Source of the DNA: Zantedeschia hybrid cultivar
Lineage: Eukaryota > Streptophyta > Magnoliopsida > Alismatales > Araceae
Assembly: GCA_030544215.1 (NCBI GenBank)
Contig: JARZZO010000001.1
Location: 39,893,670 to 39,957,669, forward strand
DNA: 64,000 nt
Direction of reading: 5' to 3'
Below, piece by piece: positions 24,401 through 36,400 of the stretch (positions within the stretch are counted from its first letter, which is position 1; each line of letters starts with the position of its first letter). The notes beneath the pieces are model-generated. The model searched no databases. It saw nothing but the letters and a program-made list of their open reading frames with translations, and was not told the DNA's origin. The translations under genes were made by a program, and so were the position numbers.

Positions 24401-27400
24401 CACCAGCAAATGGTGTCACTTCTTCGTTGGTAAAAGAAGACAAGTCATCGTAAAACCATCGATCATCAATATCATAAGCATTCATCGTCATCATAGAAGG
24501 CCTTCATGCCTTTGTTTCATTGTCATTATCATATAAGGCTTTCATGCCTTATTTCATTTATTTCCATAACATTATTTTTATTCTCCTTCCATTGGGTCAT
24601 TATTGTCATGAAATTGTTTCATAATCATTAATTCTCTTTTTTTTTGTGTCATCATAGTTATGAAGTCTTTCTTGATCCTTATAATTAAGCATATACATAT
24701 ATGGTATAGTTTACAATAGATTTCAAGTCTTTTCCCCTTCGTAGCTTACAAGAGCTTTAGATAGACTCGGTCCATCTTTCTTCATTATCAACTTCTTAAC
24801 AGAAAATATCCACATGACGAATCATCATTGAATATATAAACATTGTTTATGTGATGAAAAATTTCCATCTTTGAAGTTCAGTCTTCAAGCATTGTCATTC
24901 ACACGTTAGACGGCAATGTCCATACGTTTGACCGTAGATCATTCTAAAATTTAAAAGAGGAATCATGCTAGAAAACATACTTTTAAATATTGTCATGACA
25001 TTTTTTTACTAGGAGTTTAATTCGAAAGAATTTCCCCTTATGTAATTTCCCCCTTTAACCTGACTCATAGAAAACCCAAAATTAACTCCTAAGAAACCCA
25101 AAATTAAAGGAGCACAATAGGTAGTATCACCCGACCTTTTACTAGGAAGGCCGTCGTCGACGCCTCGCCGAACCACTGCCACGCTGCCGCCGGACAACCA
25201 TTGAGCCACCGCTGGCTTGCCGCCGGTTGTTCCCTCTCTTTCCTTCTTCCCCCTTTCACTTTCTTTCTCACTCACTTTCCTTCTCTCTCTCGCTCTCTTT
25301 CTTTCTCTCTCTCTTGCTGCCTTAACCTACCCCTCCTTGCCCTCCCTTTATAAAAGGAGGAGGGCGGTGGGAGGGTTCAAGAGAGAGGGAGAGTGTGGTG
25401 GTGGTGGTGACATGTGACAAGGGGGAGGAAGAGAAGGTGGTGGAAGATGGTAGAAGGTAGGTGAGGTGAAAAGGGGGGGAAAAGATATGGTGGAGAGGAG
25501 GACAAGAGGCATGAAGGGAGGAGGAAGGTGGTGGAGGGTATGTGGAAAGGGGCGAGGTGGTATCATGCGATGGTAGGGGATTACTTAGGGGTTAAGTAAT
25601 TGCTATCATATCTATTCTTTTTAAATAATTGTATATATACCCCTACTTTATCACCAAGCAATCGATAAAGGTCCATTTTTTACTATTTAAGGGTACTTTT
25701 AGGAATTTTAAAATTTTTACTTAAGACCCTATAAAAATAATCTATGGCATTATAAATCTTAAACTTTTAATAATTGTGTTTTATACTTTTAGGAATTTAT
25801 GAATGTCCTTAAATTTTTGTGGGGTCTTACACCCTGGGCCCACTACCTCTGTTGTCAACTACTATGTTGCATTGATCTGTTATCCTATTAATTTAAACAG
25901 TTTAAATGGTTAAATAATAAGATTTAAGGATTCCCTAACAAATAATATATTCTCATGATCTCTAGCTTATTTCCCTGACCTCTCTAAAGTCTCCACTTCA
26001 ACATTACATGACCATTCCAGGGTCCGATATGGCATTCCATGTTCCTAGATGGACACAATAGCCTAAAATAGGAAAAAAAAATATTCCCAAATCAAAGTTT
26101 AGTTGGTCATCTGTGCCTGTAGAAATACTGAAATTATGTTCTAATTATGCTGGGTTTTTTTTGACAATTTTAAAGGTCCCCATCTCAAAGGTGCCGCTTG
26201 GAGGGCCTGAACATTTCACCATTTTCAAAAATGATTTTTTACTTTTCAGTCCCTTAAATCGTTCAATTTTCCGTGTAAGCCCCTGAAATTTTCATATTTA
26301 TTTAAAACCCCAACAATCCTTTAACCCTCATGAAAAAGCAAGGTTCAACATATTGTTGACCTGTACAGGATCGTATCTTCACAAATACGAGTTGGTACTG
26401 ATCCGACTTGCACAAGTTGCATGAGTCGGGCCGATTCAAGCCAACGAGTTTGTTAATGGCAATGAGTTTAGGCTACAGTTAATAGAACTGTATCCTATTA
26501 ATTGATACAAAGGTGCAAATTTACTTAATAAATGAGGAAACTCAATCTAAAACAACTCATTATACATGTATGAGTAGGCACGATGCGTGCCAGTGGATCA
26601 GACCAGATACGAGTTGACTCAGATGAGTCAGCATGATCCCGTATAATACAGCAAACCATGTGAAAAGCCCCTCCAACTAGAAATTATTAAAAAAAAAAAA
26701 TGAATATTCACAGAATATTCCTTCCATGTATACTTCTACTGTGAATATTCTGAGTATACTCCTTTTCTTGGTGATTTCTAACTGGAAGGGCTTTTCATGA
26801 GGGTTAAAAGATTGTAGGGATTTTAAATCGGTATGAAGATTGCGGGGGACTGTACGGCAAATTGAAAGGTTGTAGAGACTGAAAGCTAAAAAAAACTTTC
26901 GAAAAAAGAGCACACAGGACCAGCTGAGTGCTTGAAACAGTCTAAACTCCAGTAATATCAATGTCACGGCCGTAACATTTTTCTCTGGTTGGTATCCATG
27001 CCAAAAGCCTTAAATTTAGTTCTACTAACTATTTTCTTAGTATTCGTTTTTGCAGTTTTGTATTCTTTTAAGGTTCAATCATTTTTATTCTTTTGCTATA
27101 CTTGAAAGTAATATGTTTTTCTTTATTACCCTTTTGAATTTCATGACTCCACCACCAAGTCTCTTTTCTTGAAATCTTTTTACCTTTAGATTCACCAAGG
27201 ATTTCTTTCGCTATTCTTTCACACAATTAGCCATCTTTACCACATTATATTTATTTCTCCTTCAAATTTCCATATTTCTTTTTTAATAGATGATTTTTAC
27301 ATATATTTAAGTTTCTTCTTTTCAAATTTCACTATTAATTTTAGGGCAACTATTTATACCACAACCTTTCTCTTCCACTTTCAAATATAAGCATCCCTCA

Positions 27401-30400
27401 GTAAAATTGTATGTCAAGGGACTACTCTCTCCAATTATAACTTAAAATCTTTGCATAATGATCGGTCCTCCTTCCTTACAAGAAAATAGTCCATTTGACT
27501 TTTACGTGTCCACTTTTATAAGTTATTAAGTTCCCATCTCTCTTTTTAAGTATTCATAATTATTATATCATAGACAACAGCAAAGTTAAGAATGGCATCA
27601 CATGTGCCATTTCTTTCGTCAAAACCAAAGCCTCCATAAAGCCTCTAATAGCTTCTACCATCTTTGCCTACATGACCATTCAGGTCTCCTCCAACAAAAA
27701 TCCTCTCCCCATTGGGAATGTCTCAGATTGTCCTATCAAAATCATCCCAAAATTATTTTTTAATTCTCTCTTCTAGCCCCCCTTACTTGTGGTGCATAAG
27801 CACTAATTATATTTAAAATCTTTTCATCTCATACAAGTTTAACTAGTCTAGGGCTATCGCCCTCTCTCTTTGAGATCTACAAGTTCGTCGTTCAGATCTC
27901 TATTTATAATAATAGTTACACTATTTCTATTACAGCCATCAATTTACCTTGTTGTAGAACCCTTCCACATAATTGCTTGTAAACATGCTATGTTGACCCT
28001 CTTATCTCTCATTGGTTTTACTAATTCTATGCTCTTACTAGCTAGAGCCACTATATTCCACATAGCTAACGGATTTTCTTCTTTTGAACTAACTTCTTTA
28101 CTCGTGTTCATCCAAAATGTAAGAACCCTCGCCTAGTGGTCACTGCAATCAGGTACCATTGTGCCACATCACTTCCAAGGGATGCCCTAGCAAACTCTTG
28201 CTCACTTATCATCACATCTGGGCCAAGATGTAACATTAGCAAGGATTAAATTCAGTTCAAGATTCATGATTGGATATGATGAATTTTATTAAACGCTGGC
28301 TGTCAACTTAATGCACATCATCCTTTCTGTCAACCTAATGTTTACCCTCCTCCTTTCACATCCGGGCTTTGGACCAGCCATGACGGAGTTACCCCTTATT
28401 GTGGTGCCATTAGCAATTCTCCATGCTGACTGTTTTTCACCACTACTCAAGAGTAAGACAAACAGCTGCATTTGCATTTCTGAAAGGCTAGACTGCAGTG
28501 GAGACGAAGGGACAGCTTCGTAACATACTCTTTACAAAAGCCTAAGCCATGATATCTTGCTTGCTTCATAACGTCATTATGCTACTCTGACTGAGGGGTT
28601 TGGGTGAACTGGTGAAGATAATATGTGGATCATGCCCAGCTTTGATGCTTCTCTGCCTCTCTCTTCTCAAGAAAGATATGACAAGGTGTCAGGGGACAGT
28701 TCCCAGCTTTGATGTTTCTCTGCCTCTCTCTTCTCTATAAAGATATGACAAGGTGTCAGGGGACAGTGGACCCGAAGTTCCAAATCTCATCTTCTTTTTC
28801 CTCCGGTGACCCTGTAATGGGAAAGAGACGTCGGACTTGTCAACCTCTTTAAAAAGAGAAAGGTAGGGGAGGAGGGCAGTGGGCAGCACCCTGAACTGTC
28901 CAACCTAAGGCTAGCACGGCAACACGAGAGAGAGAGAGAGAGAGAGAGCATCATGCTCCACAAGATGAAGAAGAGGGACGGCAGGAGTAAGGAGAGCAAG
29001 GAAGTCCTATGCTTAATTTCTTGGTGTTGTCCTTGTCCTCTTCACCATCAACAGGGCTAGGCTAGGAGGCATGGAACAGCTCGAAGGTTTCAAGAAGGCC
29101 CTGTTGAGAGGAAGTTGGAGAATACTCCCTCACTCTAAATTGGACCATCCATGTGGTCTTTCTTGAACTATTCCTGAGATCCATAATGTATCCTTTAGGT
29201 TCCTAGAAGCAGCAATGTTATATAGGCTTCAGATTGGGATGCACATGATTTGATGGGGGATTTTTTTTCAATATGTCCAGAACCGGACTGCTTACAGGCA
29301 ACATGGGCTGTCATGTAATCACATTTCAACCACAGCAGCAGCCCACTATTATGAAAATGATTTACATGGCAGTATCTGACATTGTTTAAATAGGTCAGTA
29401 ACCCAAGACTTGACAATTTTGTGTTTTGTTTAGTTATTCTGGTATGGTGGCTCCATGGTTATGCTATGTGATTTGTAATATTCAATGTTTTCAACATGCA
29501 GAGATTGAAACTTTGATTGGGTAGTGGGAGGCCGAAGGAGAGAATGTGGAGTGATTTAAGGGTTATAAGCTAATGTGAAATGATTGAAGGGTTATAGGCC
29601 AACGATCATTTGCAATATGTGCTAGTTCAAGGGCTGAGGGATAGCCCTGTTGCTGAGTCCAACAGGAAGGGATCTGTAAGGCAGTCACTTTGGGAACTAC
29701 TGTGCAATTTGACCAACACGATGAGTGATAGATCTTTGCAGCAGCCATAGTGTAGCAAGACCATTGTGATCCTTCAGACAGTCATCTAACTAAAGCGAGA
29801 TGCCACCTCACTAGTAGTAGGATATCACACAATCTATGGGCCCATTTGCGCCTGATCCAACAACTGGCGGACAGAAGGTTGGGCTTGATGATATCACTGG
29901 ATGAGGAGATCGCTCAGACAATTTGTTGTGATAATAAGGGGCCCACCAAGAGTCACAGTAGGACACTGCACACCTGACCGGCCCACAATTGATAGAGTCA
30001 CAGAACTTTACACCAGCCCTTCTGGAAAGGTATGAGGGGAGTTTTCTTCCATCCCTCGGGAAAATGTTATTTCCAGCTAGATAATCACCAATCTATCTGA
30101 AAGAAGATAATCACCAATCTATCTGACAGAAAGAAAATAATTTTGAAAACAAAATTCTTGATGTAACAAAAAGGAGATAAGTATAGAATAAGTAGCAGTT
30201 TGACCTTGTGAAAAGAAAGTAAATGAGCAACAAGAAGGTCAAAGCAAATAAGCAACTAGAAGGTCCTAACTGCATGTTGAGTCGTTGACAAAACTATATA
30301 AGCTAAACCAAACATCTACAAAATTTGGAAAAAAGATAACGAATCTCATTAGAAACAAGAATAATAAAACAATGAATATAAGCTACCCTTGTTTTCCAAG

Positions 30401-33400
30401 TTCTTGAAGAAGCAGTCCATTTCCTGTTCCAAGATCGAGCACACTCCAGCTGAATAATTCTTTTAGGGCATCATCACCTGCATCACGCTTGATGCCAATA
30501 TCACTTGCTGCATTCTCACTTTGGGCCATCTTTGTGCACAAGTTCTTGGTCCAGGCTGCAATGGTATCCATCACTTCAACTCCAAACCTGCAAGAAGAAG
30601 CAACAAATATTTCACAATATTTGAATCAAAAAAAGTTATAAAAAGTGGACATCAAAGGTACATGGAACATTATATTGAAACTTTTTTTGAGGACCCCTGC
30701 CGCAGTTAGATCATTGGGTGAACCACCCTATCCCGCCTACCCAGGAGCAACTGGGCTATAGCCCGTTGGTAACATGATATTAAAGCTTATCTCCAGAGGA
30801 ATATGTATGCTGCCTGAATTTCCCGTGTGTCCCATGTTTTTATTAAATGATTATAGAAAATGCATATTCATAAACTGATGAATTTCAATGACCTAAACAT
30901 TCCCACACAAAGATTTCACATTAGCCTTGCTCACACATATTCACACAATTTGGTAATTTTAAATACCAAATGTTGTTCTCAATGAGTACATTAGATGGGG
31001 CATAAGACCTACAAATTCAATAAAAGATGATAAAATGAGAGCAAGTGATCAGATGATTTGGCCTCGTGCACAAATAAACAGCAGAGTTCTATCATCATCA
31101 TCCATGCAATTACAGCCTTATTCCCTCAAGCCGGAGTTTTGACCAGGACATGGAATATCAACCCGGTGAACAAAGTCTTCCAATTGACTGTCAACCTGAA
31201 GCCAATCTCCATGCATTGTGCTAAAAATTCTGGTAAAGTTAGCAAGTACAGGAGGGCTATTTCCGAACGTGCCAAATTCCATTTAACATCAGTTGACCAA
31301 TAGTGAGTTCAATTGATCAATTGCAAGTAATCTCAATAAAGTTTTTACGCAAACTGCCAGCTAGAAAAAAAAAATGAAAGAAAAAGCAAAAGCACAAAAA
31401 ACAAACAGAGAATGTGGAAGAGACAAAAGGAGGAGGAGAAAAGTAAGGAAAAGTAAATCATACATGGGGAAGGCCATAGCAACAAAATGCAACACAAAGA
31501 ACAGAAGGAACTAACATCATCAGTGGATACAATTAGAACAAGAGAAACCTGGGAATTGAACATATATAATTCTATAACTCATACTTTAAATGACAGTCAA
31601 TGCCAAGATTCGCTGCTGTTTTCTTCATCTCCTTATTTCCGAGAGTTTTATATATATACACACAGAGTTTTGCTATTATATGATCTTCACTTTTTAAACA
31701 TCCAGACCATACAATCATGCTAGCTGGCAGACGGCGGAAGATCATGGATGCAGGGGTACCAAAATTATGGATTCCCAGCAAAATGGTGGAATCTCGCTTC
31801 CATGTTCTGTATGTAAGTGGGAAAGGAAGGCCAACGCACAGGCTTCTGATCATCACATCGCACGGGTTGGTTGCCATCTAACAGTGGCTGTCAAGAAGGC
31901 TTCTTTAACGCCTCAATTCCCAGGATCTCCCGTGCGTGTTGGGGGGGACTTGCACTCCGTCAATCTGTATGATCGGACAGTGCATGTAATTTATCCCGTA
32001 AAATGGATCTAACCTCAAATCTTTTATATGTCCATTAGATCAATTATCTGACCGTTGATATTGGGAGCTAAACTGCATCCAAACATTTCACCATATCTTA
32101 GCATCACTTTGTAGTCTGTATATAAAGTGTCTTCATCAACATCAAGCCTTTGCAACTAATTTGAAGTTGGTTAAGATTTGACAGACCAAATCCCTAAGAA
32201 AAGTTACTTTTAAAAATAATAAAAAATCCCTAAGAAAGGTTACGCAAATCTTCCAGCCAACTGCTGACCTGACATCCAACCCTGTTATGCTTTGAAGTTT
32301 TGGCAGTGTCAACTGATGGTGCATGTGAGGACCTACTTTTAGAAAACCCTTTTAATAAGAACATGCACTTACAAATTAAAGGAGGATAGTTAAGTGAATT
32401 CAAATTACACTTGCTAATGTTCGCTTAGAGCATTACAATATACACCATATCAAATTAGCCTCCTCTTTTTTTCCTTCACTCTTTCTGAAGTCAAGGGGAA
32501 CATTCTAATTATACTGATGGGAATCCAAGGCCACCATAAGCTTCGTTGTGCTCAAAAACTAACCAAAGCCCATCTAAAGTGTAGATTATTTTTAGAGGAG
32601 TTCATAGATATTTTATCTGGCCCATTAGGAGCGCGTTTAGCATGTTTTTTTTCTAAATCTTAGGTATGATTTTTTATTTATCAAAGATTTTTAGTATGAA
32701 TTTTTGCAATAATTATCTAATAAGGAGTGTCTTAGTCTGTCTTGAGTTAGAGAGTCGAGTTTGAGGCGGAAAGGTCCCTAAACATTATATATAAGCATGT
32801 AATGTCTCTTTTTAATTTATGGATGAATTATATTACGAATTTCTGATTATTGTCCTGAAGCCTCTCTAAGACGAAGAAGACGACCCTGCAACAGGGTCGA
32901 ATCTGCCCTACGATGGGGCCAGGTGTGATGCGCAAATATCCTCTTTCTCCTCCATTTTGCATCAATTTTGGTATCAGAGCCAAGTTCTAAATCATCTTTA
33001 CGATCCAAATCCTACTTCAATTTTCAGTTTGTGTTTTCAAAGATGGAGCAGGGAACCATGAGACAGGGTAGGAACACCCAACTGGCCTCCGTCATCACCG
33101 CCACGCCGATGCCAATGTACCACCACCCTCCTCTCTATCTTCTTCCATCCCTCTCTCTCCCAATAATTTTTTTCTGTCCAGTGATGTTCTCTCTCGCCAA
33201 TAGTTCTTCCTCTCTCTCTCTCTCTTATCTATGTCTCTCTCTGTTCATTCAGTCTGTGTGGAACAGAGAGCAGTGCTCCGCCCGTGCCTAGTAGGTCCCA
33301 CCCGCCAGCGCCCAAGCCCGCCCCCTCCACACCAGCATCAAGATGGTCCCGCCCCGCCCAAAGGCCCATGCTGCCTGGTTTGCAACAGGGTCTCGTGGAC

Positions 33401-36400
33401 CCCTAGTCTGCTATAGAGGCCAGGCCCTCCCTTGCCACACTAGCCTAGTCTGCACCAGGTTCAAGAGGAGGTCCAACCCTAGTCCCAGCCAGGGACCAAT
33501 TGGCTTGCACCAGACACTGAGCTTGGGTCCATCCTAGGCCCCGTTTAGATATGTGCACCAACAACCTTCTTTTGTATGCCACGACTCCGTACACCACCCA
33601 TATGCCAGGTAGTGCACAAGATTGTGCTAGCGCACTACCACCTATGTGCTCCATTTTGCGTGCCGATCGCACCGTCGGCTTCCTCTCAGCAAGGCCGACC
33701 TCGTCCAGCACTCCATCCGCCAGTAGTGCATTGTTTTGCATATCACCCATGCACACCTTTTAAGGATACATACGGACTCTAATTTGAGCACCGATTGTAC
33801 CATTGGTTTCCTCTTAGTAAGGCCGACACATGTACCGCTGCCCCAACTGCACCTCATTTTATGTGCTGCCTTGCACGTACTTCAAGGACACTTTGCCCAC
33901 TTCTGAGGCCCGCGCTTGAAGCCAAGGGCTCCTCTGTGTTCCGTTTTGCACGTCGATCGCATTGCTGGCCTCCTTGCAGTGAGGCCATCTTGCTGAGCAT
34001 CTACCACCACCAAAGTACCTCATTTTGCATGCCACTCCAACACACTTTCTGGGACAACTCCATGGATCCATCATTAGTTTCATCAGGCACGCACTGGGTT
34101 GCATTAAAAAATGACCCAAAATGGATCAAGTTAAAGAATGACATTGAGAGCTATTATGCTAGAATGGTCAAATCAAAAGAGAGAGTTTTACAACACTGAC
34201 CCAGTATTGGCCAAGGAGTATTACAACCAAATGGAAGAGATAGCTTATGAAGCCGATCAAATACTAGCAGATGAATATGTTGAAGAGATCGAGTCCAAGA
34301 TGTTAGCAGCAAGGTTAGACGTGATTCCTAAAATCCATTATGAGGCCGATTCCACATTCATAATTGAGCAGAATGAGTCAAGGAAGGAAGCGACAATCAG
34401 AGATGTGGTCAATCAACCGAAGATCGTTCAAGACACCATCGACCAACATAATTTTGACCACATATAGAGCAATATTGAGACCCACTTTCTACATCGATTT
34501 CAAGACTCTCCTCTGTATGGTGATCCCAGTGGCATCAGTCGTGCTTCCTTGCTTTGCTACTCTCATCATCTCCCCATGGATATTGTTGCACTTCAAAACT
34601 CAAGGACAAGCTTCCTCAAAGCGAGGGAGAATGATGGCAATCCAAAGACCAGCGCAAGCTTCGTTGTGCTCAAAAACTTACCAAAGCCTATCTGAAGCAT
34701 AAATTATTTTTATAGAAGTCTATTGATATTTTATTTGGCCCATTAGAAGCCCATTTAGCATTTTTTTCTGAATTTTAGGTGCGATTTTTTATTTTTTTAA
34801 AGATTTTAGTGGGAATTTTTGTAATAATTATTTAATATGGAGTGTCTTAGTCCGTCTTGGAGTTAGAGAGTCGAGTTTGAGTCAGAAGATCCCTAAACAC
34901 TATATAAGCATGTAATGTCTCTTTTTAATTTATGAATGAATTATATTGAGAATTTACAATTATTTTCCTAGAGCCTCTCTGAGACAGAGAAGGCGACCCT
35001 CCGATGGGGTTGAATCTGCCCTACGACGGGGCCAGGTATGATGCCCAAATATCCTCTTTCTCCTCCTTCGTTCTGCATCATATAAATCTAGGGAAAAGGC
35101 CTTTGAAGCAAAATAAATAAAAAACAAAACTCTCATGATATTTGATAAAAAATTGTAGAACATTCTAGAGACCATTCCAAACTATCAAGTTAACAAGGCT
35201 TCTCTCATAGAGCACCCAAAAAAATCAAATGTATTGAGTGCTTTTTCCTATGGCCGAACATCTTGGGAACCTATTTTGAAGAGACAAACCATGTTTAAAA
35301 TGTTTTTGTACCATTTATCCCAGAAGGAAACTCCTTGAAGGTTCCTACTATCCTATTGTAAACACAAGGACAACGCATCCACAAACATCCTATGACTATC
35401 AACTCCATAATTGAAAATATGATTGGTGTTTCTTAGCAATCATAGTCCTAATAGGAAGAACGAAGTGATAACACTCCAGAACAAGGTTTGGCATCTCGGA
35501 TCATGGCTTCATCTTAGGAGGGTTGGGGAGAAGAGATCTCAATAAAATTTTGGGAATTGCGACAAAATATCAAAACATGTATGCATGATAAAAGTAATAT
35601 TATATATACATGAGGCAGATTGAACATGCTTAGAGGCACATGTACCTTAGATGCACCCCAGATGCTTTGATCCTTTCCCATACATATATATGATATACAC
35701 CTATACGCAAGGAATGTTATATTGGATCCTCACATCATCTAAAAAGTTCCAAAGAGAAGAGATCTTGGAGAGAGAACGATAGCCAAGTCATGATCATCTT
35801 ATGCTTTTCAAAAAGAAAAAACTTTAAATTCTATACATGTAGCCATTTAATATGATTAAATTAACATAATAACAAAGAAGAATGCAAAAAAATGATTAAA
35901 TTAACACAATAACAAAAGAATGCAAAAACTAAATTTACACATATACAAGGATTGCTTTCTTACATCTCAATGCCATCTAAATGTGTTGGAAAAAATCACC
36001 GTTAGTCATCATATCCCTCCTCTATCTACCTTCTCATCTTCTCCTTTCCCTCCTCTTCTCCTCCTCCTTTCTTATCCCACTCCTTTCCTTTACTCTTCCT
36101 CCATATTCCTCTTATTCTTGATCTAAGTCAAGATGCATCTCAAGGCACTTGGAGAGAGAAAGATTCTCAAAAGATCACAGACATCTCAGAACATATGGCA
36201 AACCATGATCTAGACCCCTAGGTTGCTAATGGACCAGGTCCAGTCTTGGCTGAGCGTTGGTTTCAAGAGCCGAGCCTAACCCAGCCTGATTCATTGTCAG
36301 AACACTATGGTCCAAGACTGGCCCAGCCCACCCTGAATGTGACATATGAACCGAAATTTTCATGGGGACCAAAAGATGGGGGTCACCTAGCCCCATGAGG

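Larger units (their letters stand above)
19357..25831 (+). mobile_element. Solo LTR (about 2.5 kb without the nested hAT)
   Basis: Starts TGTAATGGTCCCACTTAC and ends GGGGTCTTACA, terminal forms common in chromovirus (Tekay/Del-like) LTRs. Flanking pentamers CCCTA (19352-19356) and CCCTG (25832-25836) match at four of five bases. A hAT transposon at 20338-24300 splits it. No internal coding region or second LTR is seen, so it is best read as a solo LTR left by unequal recombination. A TATA box (TTATAAAA near 25347) sits about 480 bp before its 3' end. The family assignment is from termini only. Confidence 0.65.
28137..30386. other. Intron 3 sequence next to exon 3, no gene seen
   Basis: No coding match on either strand. 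It contains a 67-bp tandem duplication (28635-28768) and a short AG microsatellite (28926-28948). Confidence 0.55.
32515..35080 (+). mobile_element. Small non-autonomous LTR retrotransposon, both LTRs present
   Basis: The two LTRs (32515-32964 and 34632-35080, about 450 bp each) align throughout, from TGATGG.AATCCAA to TGCATCA. The PBS TGGTATCAGAGCCAA (32969-32983) follows LTR 1 and is complementary to initiator-Met tRNA. A purine tract GCGAGGGAGAA ends right before LTR 2. The flanking pentamers TATAC and TATAA are a near-match target duplication. The 1.67-kb interior has no protease, RT or integrase, so it needed proteins in trans. It lies in intron 2 of the methyltransferase gene, antisense to it. 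Confidence 0.88.

Noticed and set aside
25009..25566. Serine/proline-rich small frames
   Set aside because: CT- and GA-rich low-complexity part of a solo LTR near its TATA box.
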